Assembly: GCF_041146795.1 (NCBI RefSeq)
Contig: NC_135170.1
Coordinates: 33,621,033 to 33,685,032 of the forward strand
From: Maylandia zebra
Taxonomy: Eukaryota > Chordata > Actinopteri > Cichliformes > Cichlidae
Direction of reading: 5' to 3'
Length of the DNA stretch: 64,000 nt
The position numbers and the translations under genes are program-made. A model generated the notes under the pieces. The model did not search any database and was not told the DNA's origin. It worked only from the letters and a program-made list of their open reading frames with translations. Positions within the stretch are counted from its first letter, which is position 1, and every line of letters starts with the position of its first letter. Of the stretch, positions 36,050 through 47,814 are shown in pieces.

Positions 36050-36450
36050 CAGAATCAGAATCAGAATACTTTATTGATCCCTGGGGGAAATTATTTTTTG
36101 TTACAGTGCTCCATTTTAAACCAACATTAAGACAAGACAGACAATACGCTAACTAAGAATAGTACAATATATACATATATATATATACATACATACATAC
36201 ATACATACATACATACATACATACATACATACATACATACATACATACATAAGTCACTTATAAATAAATATTTGGAAAAGAAACATGTGTAGCTGTAGCA
36301 GCAAACAGTGTGTTAAGTGGATGCGTTGTACAGGGAGATGGCCACAGGCAGGAATGATTTCCTGTGTCGTTCAGTGGTGCTTTTCGGTAATCTCAGTCTC
36401 TCACTGAACGAGCTCCTGTGACTGACCAACATGTCATGGAGTGGGTGGTT
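36050..36450 (-). mobile_element. LINE 3' end with ORF2 C-terminal stub
   Basis: The minus strand ends in an (ATTCTG)n-type tail (plus strand 'atcagaatcagaatcagaat' at 36050). It contains a 44-codon frame at 36313-36447: HPLHDMLVSHRSSFSERLRL followed by PKSTTERHRKSFLPVAISLY and a stop. That is the usual C-terminus of a fish non-LTR retrotransposon ORF2. A (CATA)n microsatellite has expanded inside the 3' untranslated part. The 5' portion is lost, as expected of target-primed insertion. Confidence 0.75.
36173..36251. repeat. (CATA)n microsatellite
   Basis: Short TATA units lead into about seventeen tandem CATA units. Confidence 0.95.
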
Positions 36451-39399
36451 CATTTAAAGGGAACTGCAGATGTAAAGAGCATAAACCAGGAGTAATGTAA
36501 TGTTACGTACTGGAACATGGTGGATCTGCTGTGGAGGCCCAGTAGAGAAAGAATTTCAGTTTTTATTGTGAGCACCGGCGTTACTTTGTACAATGAGCTG
36601 ACCCACGCTGCTTCACTTCTAAAGTTCATGGCTCAGCACACCAACATACCATTCCTGGCTTTGGATTGAAGGAGAAGGAGAAAAAAAATTCATAAATATT
36701 AAAGCTTGATTAAAATTTAGGACCTCTGACTCCTGCTGCTGTCTAACAAATGATTAACCCTAAAACACTGACTCAGTTGAGATGACTCAGTTGCACAAAG
36801 CAGATTGTATTATCAGCTTCTTATTCCTCTCTTTCTGTCAGCAAAAACTCACAGCTCCGAATGAGTAATGAGGATACAGTTTCTGTGTGTAACTGTGCGC
36901 CACCTTCTTCCTTTGGGCACGAGCATGTGGATCCTATGAAGCTGAAGGGAACAGAACCGCAGCTCCTCTTAATGTTTGTTCCACCCAGGAATAGCCAACA
37001 TTAACCTGAGTGTCACACAGACGGGTGAGACAGGCTTCCTCATGCCGCCGGCAACTCAAGCACATGAAATCACAGAAAACAACCAATGATCAAGAAAAAT
37101 TAACTTGATTAACATTATTATGTATCAAACTACCCATCAGATTTATTTATCTATAAACTGAAGGTCCCAGGAACGCTACTCTGGATCGTTACAGTTAGCC
37201 TGTAGCAACACGATGCTAGAAAAGCAAGCAAAACGATTGGTGTCCAGGACAGCTATTTAGCTCAGACATTTCTCAAACGTAGGGATCAGACGTCCACACT
37301 AAAACTTTATTCTGCAGTGCTTAGTATCAAACGCATTACAAGACCAGCTCTAAATCATTTGTATGTTTCTGTGTTCATCTCCCAATGCTAGCTCATTACA
37401 GCAAGAAGGAAAAGAGCCACCACGTCGTGGTTATGATCAGTTTACAGGTTAATTAGTGTCAGCATGTTGAATTCTCAGGGTGGCAGACCACTAAGTTAGG
37501 AACTGTGAAACAGACAACAATATTATACTGTAGCATATTAGTGCAGTCATCCAAACACATCAGGGCTGCACATCCTTGTAGCTTTATCAGGTAATCTTTT
37601 GACCCTTTTACATCCTCCAACCTTTTGGCTCGTGCACAAAACTTTGTGTTCAAAAAGACGTTCAAATGAGACACGGTTCTTTAACTTTTGTCTAAAATGA
37701 TATATTAACTCAATCTCACATCACATCTAGTCTGCAGGCCTGCAGGTGGAAATGCCCTCAGATGACTGATCAAATGAATGAGATAAAGCCCATCTAAATG
37801 GGCCGTTTAAGAGAATTAGGCACGTCATGATCACAAGCACTACATGGAACGGGCAATTAATTCCTCATATGTCAGTGCAAAGTAAAAGAACAAACTAAGT
37901 TAATTAGTAAAACATTGAATTAGCTGATCAATTAACAGCTCGTACTGTTTAAAATTTCACTAAAAGTTAATGACACAGCAAGCCCGAAGTCCAATTCTAA
38001 GCCACATGGCAGCGCTGCCCTCTGCTGGATCATGCTGCTCATTGCAAGTATAGACAAGCTTCATGTATCAGCGCCACATGATGGTGCATTTTAAAGAGAG
38101 GACAGCAGTAATCTAATGAAACCAGGGAGTAGGTGCAGCCTTTGCTAAGTAGAAACAGCCCCGAAGAGCCGTCTTCATAGCTGAGGAGCTCTCCATCGAG
38201 CGTAATTGTGTTAATGTGTGAGCTCGTGTTCAGATCAATGGCCACATAGTGGCACTTGTCTTTCCAAAAGAGCGCACGAAGCGAAGCAGACACAAATGTA
38301 ATATCAGGCCGGTTTAATGGAAGCAGCAGCATCAGATTGCAGCGACACCCCTCTGACGCTGTGGTCCCCTACACACCCGAGGTGCGAAATCTCAGAAGCT
38401 CAATAAGAAGACGACAAAGGAAAATCCCAAATTTGACCAAATTTCTAAACGATTTCCTTTACTTTCACAGGGTTAATTTTACTACACAGATCTCATGACC
38501 AGTGAACAACTTGCAGATAATTGCTCCAGGGTACTTAGAGATCAATACTGTACCAACATAACCGTCCGTATTGGAAAGCTTGCTGCATCAATCTGCCTAT
38601 AACAGAGAGCCATTTCCTGCCCCTACTCTTCTTTGTATGGAAAGAGTTCAGGCTAGTAAGGCAGATATTTTCCTCTCATTGTCCTGTCCTGGAAAATTTG
38701 AGGCTTTTTTTTTCTGAAAAAACAAAAAAAAGGCTGTACTGGAGCTGTTTATTGAAGTTTTTGTGAAATCGTTTTAGAGCCCAATGGAGCCGTGAGTCTG
38801 AGTGGTTTGGGGGGAGTCTATGGATATCCTCTGGGGAAAGAAAGCCAAGCACCTCGCTCTGCATGTAATATCAGGACAAACCGCCTGCGATGGTAGAAGA
38901 TGGTAAGGGGATGGTGGTCACAGGGTTCTCTTGAGTAGGTGGAGATAATGTAGGAGGGTGGGTAGATGTTTGCTAAATCTGTATGGCTGTATTTTACTGG
39001 GTTCTCTGATCAGACGGTGGGCAGAGATTTTGTCGGCTTCTCCTTCAGGATTTGTGATTTTTCAATGTAACTTATTGTCAGTTCTTCAAAAATACAGACT
39101 AAGAGACTTGATCCAGAATTCGAAGGTAGGTGTTTGTTGACTTGTTTGCTCCTTTCCTGGGTGTGGACTCGTTTCCAGTGGGCAAAGAAGCTGTTTGTAT
39201 TTTCTTTAGAATTTCTGATTGCAGCATAAACGTCCTCATTGTACTTTTGTGGATTTGTTGTGACACACAGAGTGTTTTGCTTATTGCAGTATCTTGTAAA
39301 TGTTCTACAATATCCTTAGTAATGTTCGTGTATAGGAAAAAGACACATCCTCCCTTCCAGATTGATTTTTATTCCACATTGCTTCCATACAGTCAGCCA
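36451..39399. other. Upstream region of pirt
   Basis: No confident exon is seen. A 5' untranslated pirt exon is likely somewhere upstream but cannot be placed. The minus-strand ORF at 38039-38332 has codon-like composition but no known family. No inverted-end element is recognised. Confidence 0.35.
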
Positions 39400-39406
39400 G
39401 GAAGTC

Positions 39407-39814
39407 ATGCCAGGGAGCCCAGAGAACATCCCCCTGGGGGAGTGCACGCTGTCCCAGTCCAGGGACCAGCTCACGCCCCCGAGCCGCACGGAGAGCACCG
39501 TGTTCAGCCTGTCCCGCACCGAGTCAGTTTGGACTACGGAGAATTCCCCCAAGAAGTCTGAAGTCTTTTGGTTCCCCATCCACCTCATGTCTACCGGGGG
39601 CAGCTTCCTGGCATGTGGCATCATCATCAGTGGCCTTTACTTCGCTGGCCACTGCCGGAAAGTCACCAACATCCTGGGACCAGCCCTGCTGTCCATTGGA
39701 TTGATGGTTTTTGTGGTGGGCGTGGTCCTGATTCCTATTACCAAAGAGAACAGGAAGCGGTCGAAAATGAAGAAGCCCCTGAGTTATTACAGGCCTCCGG
39801 TGTTTAACCTGTGA
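39407..39814 (+). CDS. pirt: Phosphoinositide-interacting protein (PIRT family)
   Basis: This encodes 135 residues, close to the human PIRT length. The diagnostic LSRTESVWTT (residues 35-44) matches the conserved SRSESVWTT of mammalian PIRT. It is followed by two membrane segments, about 56-80 (HLMSTGGSFLACGIIISGLY region) and 88-110 (NILGPALLSIGLMVFVVGVV region), and a basic tail KENRKRSKMKK (113-123). In the mammalian protein, the membrane-proximal basic cluster binds PIP2, and the protein modulates TRPV1 and TRPM8 in sensory neurons at the plasma membrane. I chose the ATG at 39407 because an acceptor-like pyrimidine-rich stretch ends in CAG at 39400, so the frame upstream of it (from 39362) is probably intronic. 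The coding part appears to lie in one exon. Overlapping frames at 39130-39561 and on the minus strand are shadows. The TMEM238 genes follow on the same strand. Confidence 0.88.
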   Translation: MPGSPENIPLGECTLSQSRDQLTPPSRTESTVFSLSRTESVWTTENSPKKSEVFWFPIHLMSTGGSFLACGIIISGLYFAGHCRKVTNILGPALLSIGLMVFVVGVVLIPITKENRKRSKMKKPLSYYRPPVFNL

Positions 39815-40146
39815 GGGCTGTGATGTTTTTCAGCACAACTATGTTTGGATGTAATTTCAGGAGAAACGTGGAGAACACTCTGAACTGAGGTTAATATTTT
39901 CAGCTCTGTGGAAAATGATTAATAGAAGACTGTTTGACAACAATTATGTTTATCTCTCTGGATTGACGACACTATTGAAGTTTCTAGTGTGCATGATGTA
40001 ATTTCATTAATAACAGCGGCTGTTGAAAATAGGATGAGAGCGCATGGACAGGAATGCGCTGCAGAAAATGCAATTATTTACACCTGCACAAACAATTTAG
40101 CAAGAAGATACAAGGCAGTAAAGTGTCCTTATGAATATTTGCAAAG

Positions 40147-40157
40147 AATAAAATAAA
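40147..40157 (+). terminator. Overlapping polyadenylation signals for pirt
   Basis: Two overlapping AATAAA hexamers lie about 335 bases after the pirt stop codon and would give a compact 3' UTR. The use of this site is inferred. Confidence 0.55.
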
Positions 40158-40174
40158 AATTATGCAAAGACTGA

Positions 40175-42673
40175 CCGTGTCAGTCGAAGTCACGACATCT
40201 TCTTATTGTCACTTTGTGTTTTACTGTGTCCAGCTGCGTGTGGCTGTGAGTGTTTGTTGAAAGAACCACAAGGAAGGATGCTTTGAATCTAAATGTATTC
40301 ATCCTTGAATTATGTAAATAGTGATGATTTGACTGGTGTGACCTGAAAGCACATTTACATACGATTTCAATATTAGGTAGCAGCCAATTTAAAGTAACCC
40401 CTTCACAGCCAGATTCCACTGTAATGTGCATTAAATATTAATTCCTTCTATCCACTGAAAATGCACTCTTTGGGCTAGCAGTGCAGATCATATTTAAAGT
40501 AACGATAATCAATATTTGTATATTTGCAAAGAATCGTATGACTGCTACAGAAAGGAATCACTCTTTGTAATGAATGAACAACGATTATCACCAAACTCCA
40601 CGGTTCCCCTCGGCTCCCAGAAGCATTTTAGCCTCTTTAACTCCTTTGTTTGGTTTACTGTGTTGGTTCACCGACTGAGCTCTCATTTGTGATGACGGCA
40701 GGCAGCTTCAGAGGAAAAAGCTCCAAAGACCTGTGTGAACCCTTCCAGCGCAGCATTGTTCACCACAGAGAGTCAGACACAAGCTGAGCGAACACAATAA
40801 AGTGTTTTGCAGCCATGAGGCAGGTTTCTAATGAGAGCAAAGCCAGAGGTAATGGAAGAGGAAATATTAGATAGAGACACGTGTGCAAATATCTGGTAAC
40901 TCACTCAAATTTGTTCAGAATTAAAGTATTTAATTTATATGTATCATTACATTAAATTCTAATGCCTGCTCAGCTTAAATATTTTTATTTAATATAACGA
41001 CCACAGCAGATGTCAAATAATCAGAAGATGAAAATGTTAGAGAAACTCTGAATATTTAATTAGCAAAGACATTTAAGTTTGCAATCTTTGCTTTATTTAA
41101 TCAGGATTATTTCTATTTCAATACCGATACTTCTACTCTGTGTGTTGAATTTGAAACAATGCAATATCTGTAATTATTGATCCAATGTTTTCATGTGTCA
41201 GTCTGCTTGTGAATTAATCTTTGAGCAATTATTTATACATTTTGTCATACAGGTTGCCAGGTAACACACAAGACCAGGAACATATACAACATATGACATC
41301 TAAAAATAAATGTTGAACTAAAGAAATACTGATTTACACAAGTTGAAGTTACTGCAGTAGTGATTACTGCACCTTCAGTCATCAACATAAATCAAGTCTA
41401 AATGTATAAAATAACAGTGAAGCAGTGAAGTGGTTATTGGTGTGTTGCTACAGGTTTATATTGAGATATATTTAAGATTTATAGACATTTAGAAATGATC
41501 CTCTGATGTAATCAGAGTTTTATTTGCAATAAAAAGATTATTACAATAATTTTTTAATCCAAAGTTCATGGTCTTCACATTTGCCTTGGATATAACAATA
41601 CAAACCTTTTGGTTTTAGACAACAAAATAGCTTTTTGAATATTTCACCCTTTTATAGAAACAAACGGATTAATTCATGCTGAAAATAATCATTATTCACA
41701 GGCCAGTAGGATGCATTCATAATGTCAGAAGCACTGTATATGCAAAGTCTTTTCAATTAGTGCCGTTATAACTTGAACTTTAGTCTTTGAAGCTTGTTAA
41801 ATTTTTTGATTATATTTTATTATTAATGCTTTTGACCTTTGTGTTGAGGAGTTGTTCATCCTTTATTTTTTAAATATAATGCAGAAGACTCCTGCAAGTT
41901 AAGTGCAAAGACTCAAATCAAATGTAATAGTTTAGCTGAAAATCAAAGGTGACAGTGTTTTAATCATTATTTCAGTTATGATGCTTTTACATTTTGATTT
42001 TTGTGAAGAAGCGGTTTCAGGTTTTTATTTATTTAGCTGTCGTTACTCAGTTACGACCACGTCTGTCAGTGTTCATGTAACTGCAGTGTTTGGGGCGCCA
42101 CAAGTTCCACTACTCAAGTTCTGATCACAACACTACTTAACTTTAACTTGAATGAAAAAAACACCCGAAGAAGTTCTAATCCAACATCAGCACAACAAAT
42201 AAATACACCTGCTTCTTCCTGATATTCACAACATACACGATGCATACATCTGTATAATTTGACAGCCAAATATTATGCTAAGGAGTCTTGTGAGTCCTGC
42301 ATTATTTGCATTGCCCAGACCAGCCTGCGAGATTCTGGACTCTAACTACAATTTTGAATCCTTTATTAAATATCAATAAATATCAAAAACGAAACCTGCC
42401 TGCTGTATCTGCTTCCTCTGTCCCCTCACCACGTGGCAGATGTCTGCTCCACCTGGCTGAGCGCTTCCTCATAAGGGGTCTTTCTAATATTTCACAGCGC
42501 GCCTACAGTGAAAAGTTCCCTGAAATGACTGTTGTTGTTGTGAACTGGAGAATTCAGGATGTTTGACTTTTCAGTGTGAAAAACGAGCAAAAAGGAAGTG
42601 TGCATACGTGTGTGTTTGTTTTGTGTGTACACGGAATGCACCTGCGTGAACACATTGTTTATTTCTACTTTTA
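40175..42673. other. Intergenic stretch between pirt and tmem238
   Basis: AT-rich, with no recognised exon or element. An 86-codon ORF at 42306-42566 has no family resemblance. Confidence 0.4.
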
Positions 42674-42723
42674 AGGCGGGGCGTCTCTCTCCACAGGTGC
42701 GCAGCCTCGGCTCAGGTATAAAG
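42674..42723 (+). promoter_or_regulatory. Core promoter of tmem238: GC box and TATA box
   Basis: A GC box (AAGGCGGGGCG, from about 42673) precedes a good TATAAAG at 42717-42723. The start codon is at 42776, so transcription from about 30 bases after the TATA box would leave a very short 5' leader of roughly 30 nt. Confidence 0.7.
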
Positions 42724-42775
42724 GATGAAGCAGCTTGCCGTTATACAAGCTTGAAGCGGCTGTGATCTGTCTAGG

Positions 42776-43255
42776 ATGGATGCGATCAAGTGCATCGGAA
42801 ACTGCTTTCTTATGTTTCTCATCGCCGTCGTGTTTGACGTGCTCGGCGTGATCCTGCTTTTAATCGGGATCTTCGCCAACTTGCGCATCAACGGACTCTT
42901 TTATGGCGACTTCTTGATCTACACCGGCTCCCTGATCATTTTCATCAGCCTGGCCTGCTGGCTCATGTGGTACGTGGGCAACGTCCAGGTGTCGGTGGAT
43001 GACGGCTGTAAGAAGAGGAACAGCATCGTGCAGCTGGCCAGGAAACTATCCGAGAGGTTAACCATGAAGCTGAAGGGAGGGGAGGAAAGCATGAAGTGCG
43101 TGGAGGATGAGGAGAGCAGCCATGGGGGATCCTCTCCACACAAAGCCAGCAGGGTGACGTGGGGCAGATCCACCGCCTACTCCAACGAAGGCTACGATAC
43201 CTCATCGGACATCCCTGACGTGGAGAGCAAAATGGGCAAAAATGACACGACCTGA
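42776..43255 (+). CDS. tmem238: TMEM238 family two-pass membrane protein (long form)
   Basis: This is a single-exon frame of 159 residues. Residues 11-34 (FLMFLIAVVFDVLGVILLLI region) and 47-69 (around FLIYTGSLIIFISLACWLMW) form two membrane helices. The loop IGIFANLRINGLFYGDFLIY and the exit motif WYVGNVQVS match the TMEM238 pattern FDVxG-LL-GIFA-L ... DFLIY-GAL-FLSL-WxxWYxGNIE. The cytoplasmic-type tail (about 70-159) has QLARKLSERL like TMEM238, then an acidic and serine-rich end. The function of the family is not known. It has its own TATA promoter and lies 3 kb downstream of pirt and 2.3 kb upstream of a shorter paralogue. Which vertebrate paralogue (TMEM238 or TMEM238L) it corresponds to is not settled. 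Confidence 0.85.
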   Translation: MDAIKCIGNCFLMFLIAVVFDVLGVILLLIGIFANLRINGLFYGDFLIYTGSLIIFISLACWLMWYVGNVQVSVDDGCKKRNSIVQLARKLSERLTMKLKGGEESMKCVEDEESSHGGSSPHKASRVTWGRSTAYSNEGYDTSSDIPDVESKMGKNDTT

Positions 43256-45515
43256 TGTCATGATGAGTACCTCCATGTTAAAATGCGCATCTGGCCGCTT
43301 TATTGTGCCTCTTTCTGGAGCCTTCTGTACAGTATGCAGAGAAAGAGGGATGATACTACTGCAAGTTATATTTTCCAGGCTTCTCAGTCAAACCTAGATG
43401 GGCATTATGTCTGGACCTGTTCTGTCAAACATGTTTAAATAGGCTGTAAATCACAATGTTAGAAATACTGAGGCACAAGGCCCTTTATACTCTGTTCTTT
43501 CTCACTGAGCTTATACTTTGCTTTTCTGGTCTGCAATTTCATATTAATGACTTTGTACATTTCCTGGAAAGAATTCGCAACCATTTGCAGGGAAATAAGA
43601 AAGAGAGTTCACTCGAGGCATTCTCAGCGAATCAATTCAAAATGAATTGTGAGTCCTTTTCAGTCGCAGCACAGCGGGGCACTTTAACTTGAAAATGTGT
43701 TAAAGCAGAACTTTCTTTGTTTTTTCCAGAAAACTTTTAAAAGGAATGATTAGGAACGGTGGATCTATAGAAGATAAAACACGACCTGTTGTGCTGTAGC
43801 TGCTTCAGGCCCCAGAACCTCACTGGCCCCGGACTCTTTAGAGTCTTCCAACTAATAGTTTGCAGTAACTCTTTTTATGAATCACCTATTGTGACCCACT
43901 CTCTCCCATTTTGTTGAGGCTTTTATCTATTGGAGCTTATTTTCTGCTTGTGTTGCAAATTTAATATATAAAATTGTGCAATAAAAAGGAAAGAATTGGG
44001 GGAAACAGTGAGGACATCAGGGGCCCTGAGCAGACGGACAGCCTTGCAGCTAGAAATACAATTCTGGATGCTCAATGTTTATTTATTTATTTTTGCTTGT
44101 ATAAAAAAATGAACATTAACATTCATTTTAACAATTGTTACAGATTTAGAGTCTACGAAAATCAGACTTTATATTATTTGTATTTTTTCTGTACCTGATT
44201 GTAGATTTAATATAAGCTGGATAAGCAGAGAATGCGCAGATATACCTCTGAGCCACAGCTACAATTACAAGGTGAAAGGACTGATTATTGATAGCCTTCC
44301 ATTACTTCATTTTTTCCACTTTTCCACTGATAACTAGACACAGTAAAGATAGGTCATGTTTGCTGTTTGCTTTGCTGTCAGTTCAAAACAAACACTGGTC
44401 AGACTGGTTTGACTCAGCAGAACGGTGATGGCAAAGCAAAGCCAGACAAGGCATAACTTTACTTTATAGCATTTTCCATACGCAGATATGATATGGATTT
44501 GTTTGGGAGAGTACATTTCTGATTGTACGTTTATATTTATAGATATGTTTGGGAGCAGCAGCCTCTGTTTGATCCGGAGGTTCAAGTTCCACTGACGGCA
44601 CACCTTATGCAAACGCGGCCTCTGCAGGGTTCAGTTGATCAAGCACTGAAATGGCTTCTGACAAACAGAGTCAGTGTGACTGACAGCTCAGCTCGCTTTA
44701 ATCAGAGCCGCGGCGTTACAGTAAATAAAGCTGAATCCGTCTCCGCTGTGCACACTTCCTCTAACAGTAGAGAGGACAGCGAGTCAAAGCCGGAGACAAA
44801 AAGACAAATAGTGGCAGCATGACTGGTCAAACAAGGTACTCAGAGAAGTTTCCATTACGTGCATTTCCTCTTTGCGGCTGCACTTTATAATACGTGTCAC
44901 TATTGTCGAGCTGCACGAACCGTGAAATATCAAATAGTTGGAAATGCTTTAATGCAGTGTATCCACCCTGCAGAGCTGCTCCCAAGACAAATACAAAAGG
45001 TAACTAGAGTATATCTCCAGGGATAAATCTCTAGTCAGTGAGACTGAAGCGACGAGGAGGCTCTGAGCGATCTGATAAAAGATGCGACGCCTCGAATCGC
45101 TTTGGTTTCATTAGCTGAACAGAAAGATCCGGGGTCCCTGAATAATTACTGCAAGCTTATCACCGTGTAAACACAAGCTCGGTGGCAGCTGATTATGAAA
45201 TATATGTGCATAAATCTGTCACACTGGTTTGAGACAATGGGTTGAGGTGTTGCAGTAATGACACGTGGAAGGTGCAAAACAAGTCAGCCCTTCAGAGGAA
45301 TGAAGGCGTGCTGTGGGGTTTTAAAGATCTGTTAATGAGCAAAACCTGTTGTTTTGGTTTTTAGACCAGTTTTTCCACAAAGCTCTGCTATGAAAGAAAT
45401 GTAGAGGTGTGCTGGATAAAAAAAAAAGAATGTTCCCCAAGACAGGAAGCACAGACTTTTCAGTCTCATCAGGCCTTCAGACAACGTCCATCTGCCCGTC
45501 TCATCCGGCCCGGCT
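43256..45515. other. tmem238 3' UTR and intergenic stretch
   Basis: The first 0.7 kb is probably the tmem238 3' UTR. The rest contains no recognised exon. The 99-codon ORF at 44523-44822 has no known domain. A possible weak TATA-like run (ATAAAAAA) lies at about 45415, 100 bases before the next start codon. Confidence 0.4.
43980..43985 (+). terminator. Polyadenylation signal for tmem238
   Basis: AATAAA about 725 bases after the stop codon, in an AT-rich context. Its assignment to this gene is inferred from order and strand. Confidence 0.5.
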
Positions 45516-45749
45516 ATGGAGCCAAATAAGTGCAGCAGCACATTCCTGGCGCTGGCTTTGATTTTTGACATCGCCGGCCTGATCCTCTTCTTCATCGGGA
45601 TCTTCGCCCCGTTGAGCTTCTGGGACTTTTTTGTGATATCTGGACCTTTGCTGATCTTCCTGAGTCTGATCTTCTGGATATTCTGGTACATGGGGGACCT
45701 GACTGTGTCTGAGGAGGAGCTCAACTTACCCAAACATGACATCCTGTAA
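45516..45749 (+). CDS. tmem238l: TMEM238-like two-pass membrane protein (short form)
   Basis: This is a single-exon frame of 77 residues. Two predicted helices span about 9-31 (FLALALIFDIAGLILFFIGI region) and 38-59 (FFVISGPLLIFLSLIFWIFW region). IFDIAGLILFFIGIFAPL and WYMGDLTVSEEEL align with the neighbouring 159-residue protein (VFDVLGVILLLIGIFANL and WYVGNVQVS), so the two are tandem paralogues. This copy stops shortly after the second helix and lacks the long tail. In human, TMEM238L lies next to PIRT, so this is a good candidate for that orthologue. Its role is unknown. A 156-codon minus-strand frame over the same bases is a shadow. Confidence 0.8.
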   Translation: MEPNKCSSTFLALALIFDIAGLILFFIGIFAPLSFWDFFVISGPLLIFLSLIFWIFWYMGDLTVSEEELNLPKHDIL

Positions 45750-47814
45750 CTACAGTGTGAGTGAAACTGGACTGAGTCGTGTCTGGGTGAGCTTCTGATC
45801 ACTTTCCAGCTGATCGCACGAGCAGGTCAAACTGAGCTGACTCTGTGGTTCTCTGGAACTCACTGAGGTTTTGTGCTTTACATCCAAATCCGGCAAAGAC
45901 CAGGAGCACATCTGACTACTCCCAGGACAGAAAGAAAACTCCACCATTTGTCTTCAGGCTAAAAACAAGTTTCCGGCGCACTGGACAGCAGCGATCCCCA
46001 CACTTTGATGGAAATATATTTGACAGCACTTTCATGCATTTGAAAACTTGTGCCAAGTTGATGCATTGTGCCTTATTTATGTCACTGTTATATCTGTCTA
46101 TATATTGTGAGTTTATATTTATATTTCAACCTGACTTTGCACATTCATGTAAGTCTTTGAAACTAGTAACTAAATATGCTCTGGGATGACTGACGTGTGA
46201 TCTTTGTGTGGTAGCTCCTCAAACTGGCCAAACTGGAACTGTGGGTTTTGGGTTGGGGTTATTTTTAGTTAGATCCACCCAGTCTAAACGCTCTCACACA
46301 AAGAAATGTAAGTAGAGAGGTCAGAAACGTGTTCACTCGCGAAACAGCGGCACACCAGCAGCTCATTTAAAGTAGTTTACCTTAAAAAGAAACAAAAATG
46401 CGCAACCTGAATGCTGGATTCAGTTTACGCACCGTAACAGTCACTAAAGGGAGTGAAACGGATACTCTTTCTCCGCACCCAATTCTTCCCAGCCTTAATC
46501 AGCACTCAAGGCGCCATTAGCTCCCTCAGACATGCGAACTGTTATTAATGTGTCCATTTGGTTTCTGCCCCTGAGAGAGGAAATGGAGAAGAGGTGTAAT
46601 GGGTCTCTCTCTCTTTGGAAAGAGATGGAAACCCCTCCTGCTCAGCTGCTCCTCTCCCCCCGAGGACACCACCTTCTCTATTATGCTAAAATACCAAAGT
46701 TGCCTACATGGTATATGTTGTTGCAATCTTAATCACAGCCACACGTAACACAATCAATACTTGCACTTCCCATGTGACACGCTGTTTATGAGGGGGTAGA
46801 ATGAGGCCATGAGACTCAAATTTCAATCCTGGGTGGTTAGCACAATATGGTAAAGCATACACCGCGTCAGAGAAGCGCCTGTGGTTTTAAAGAGCTTTGT
46901 CCAATATTTTCTAGCCATTAGTGGACGCCACTCTTCCTGGATTGTAGCGAAAACTGGCCTGACTGTCACTACGGAAAGTATGACGAGCATAAAGATCAGG
47001 AAGAATAAATTTGTCTTTCATTTTTCTGCCGTGGTTTCTGCTAGGCGTCAATGAATCATTTTGAGTCCATAAATCATGAATTGTAACCTAATGTTTGAGA
47101 ACTATCAATTACTGAAAATCTCTGTTGTGTATTAATGTATTATCAGATAAACATCAGCCCATTAGGAAGCTTTTTTTGATAAGCTGCACTCTTTGAATGT
47201 TGTTATTAAAAACAGATGAATGTCTGTGTTGGCGGTAGGCAGATAAATCTTTCTTTTGGCAGGCGATGAAGTGATCATAATGTGTTTATTATTTCTACTT
47301 CTCCAGCCTAACAGCTTAAAATGGCTGTTGGCTTCATGATGTCATCGTTTCAGCACCAGGGAAGGTGTATGTCTCCCCCCAGTGGTCAGTAAGGTTTATG
47401 TCCCTGGTTGGAATATTGTTGACACTACTGCAGAACGGAAAAGGAAGAAGAAATGAAACCACATGACCTCGTTTTTGGAGAGAAAGTGACCCTGTATTTA
47501 TTTAGATTCTACTTACAGTTGAGTGCAGTGAACTGGCCAAACTATTCTCTCTATTAAATCTGTGGAAATAATATTTGTGTTTATGAGGTGAAATACAGCC
47601 TATAAATAAAACTGTTTGAGTTATTACACTTAAAAGGTGGAAATTTACATTAACTATACTGTAAAATTACAGCTGATTATGTCTTTAATCAATATATAGT
47701 TAAATAAAAATAAAAATAGTTTGTGTTTGCGTCATTGCATTTGTACAAAATTATCTCAGTAAAACCATTTTATAAAATTAATTTTACATCTGATTTTACT
47801 GTTACGTACACCCT
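45750..47814. other. Intergenic stretch after the TMEM238 pair
   Basis: The first part is probably the 3' UTR of the short TMEM238-like gene. An AATAAA occurs at 47004-47009, but its use is unclear. ORFs at 45845-46189 and 46526-46732 have no family features. Confidence 0.4.

Noticed and set aside
1..39000. Possible SHISA6 exons, expected near PIRT from human gene order
   Set aside because: I looked for the cysteine-rich Shisa domain and the following membrane segment in the translated frames and saw none. The gene may lie outside the window.
39130..39561. 143-codon ORF overlapping pirt
   Set aside because: Its C-terminal half is an out-of-frame reading of pirt coding sequence; the pirt frame has clear family motifs.
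45332..45802. 156-codon minus-strand ORF
   Set aside because: Antisense shadow of the 77-codon TMEM238-like gene, whose two helices and exit motif are diagnostic.
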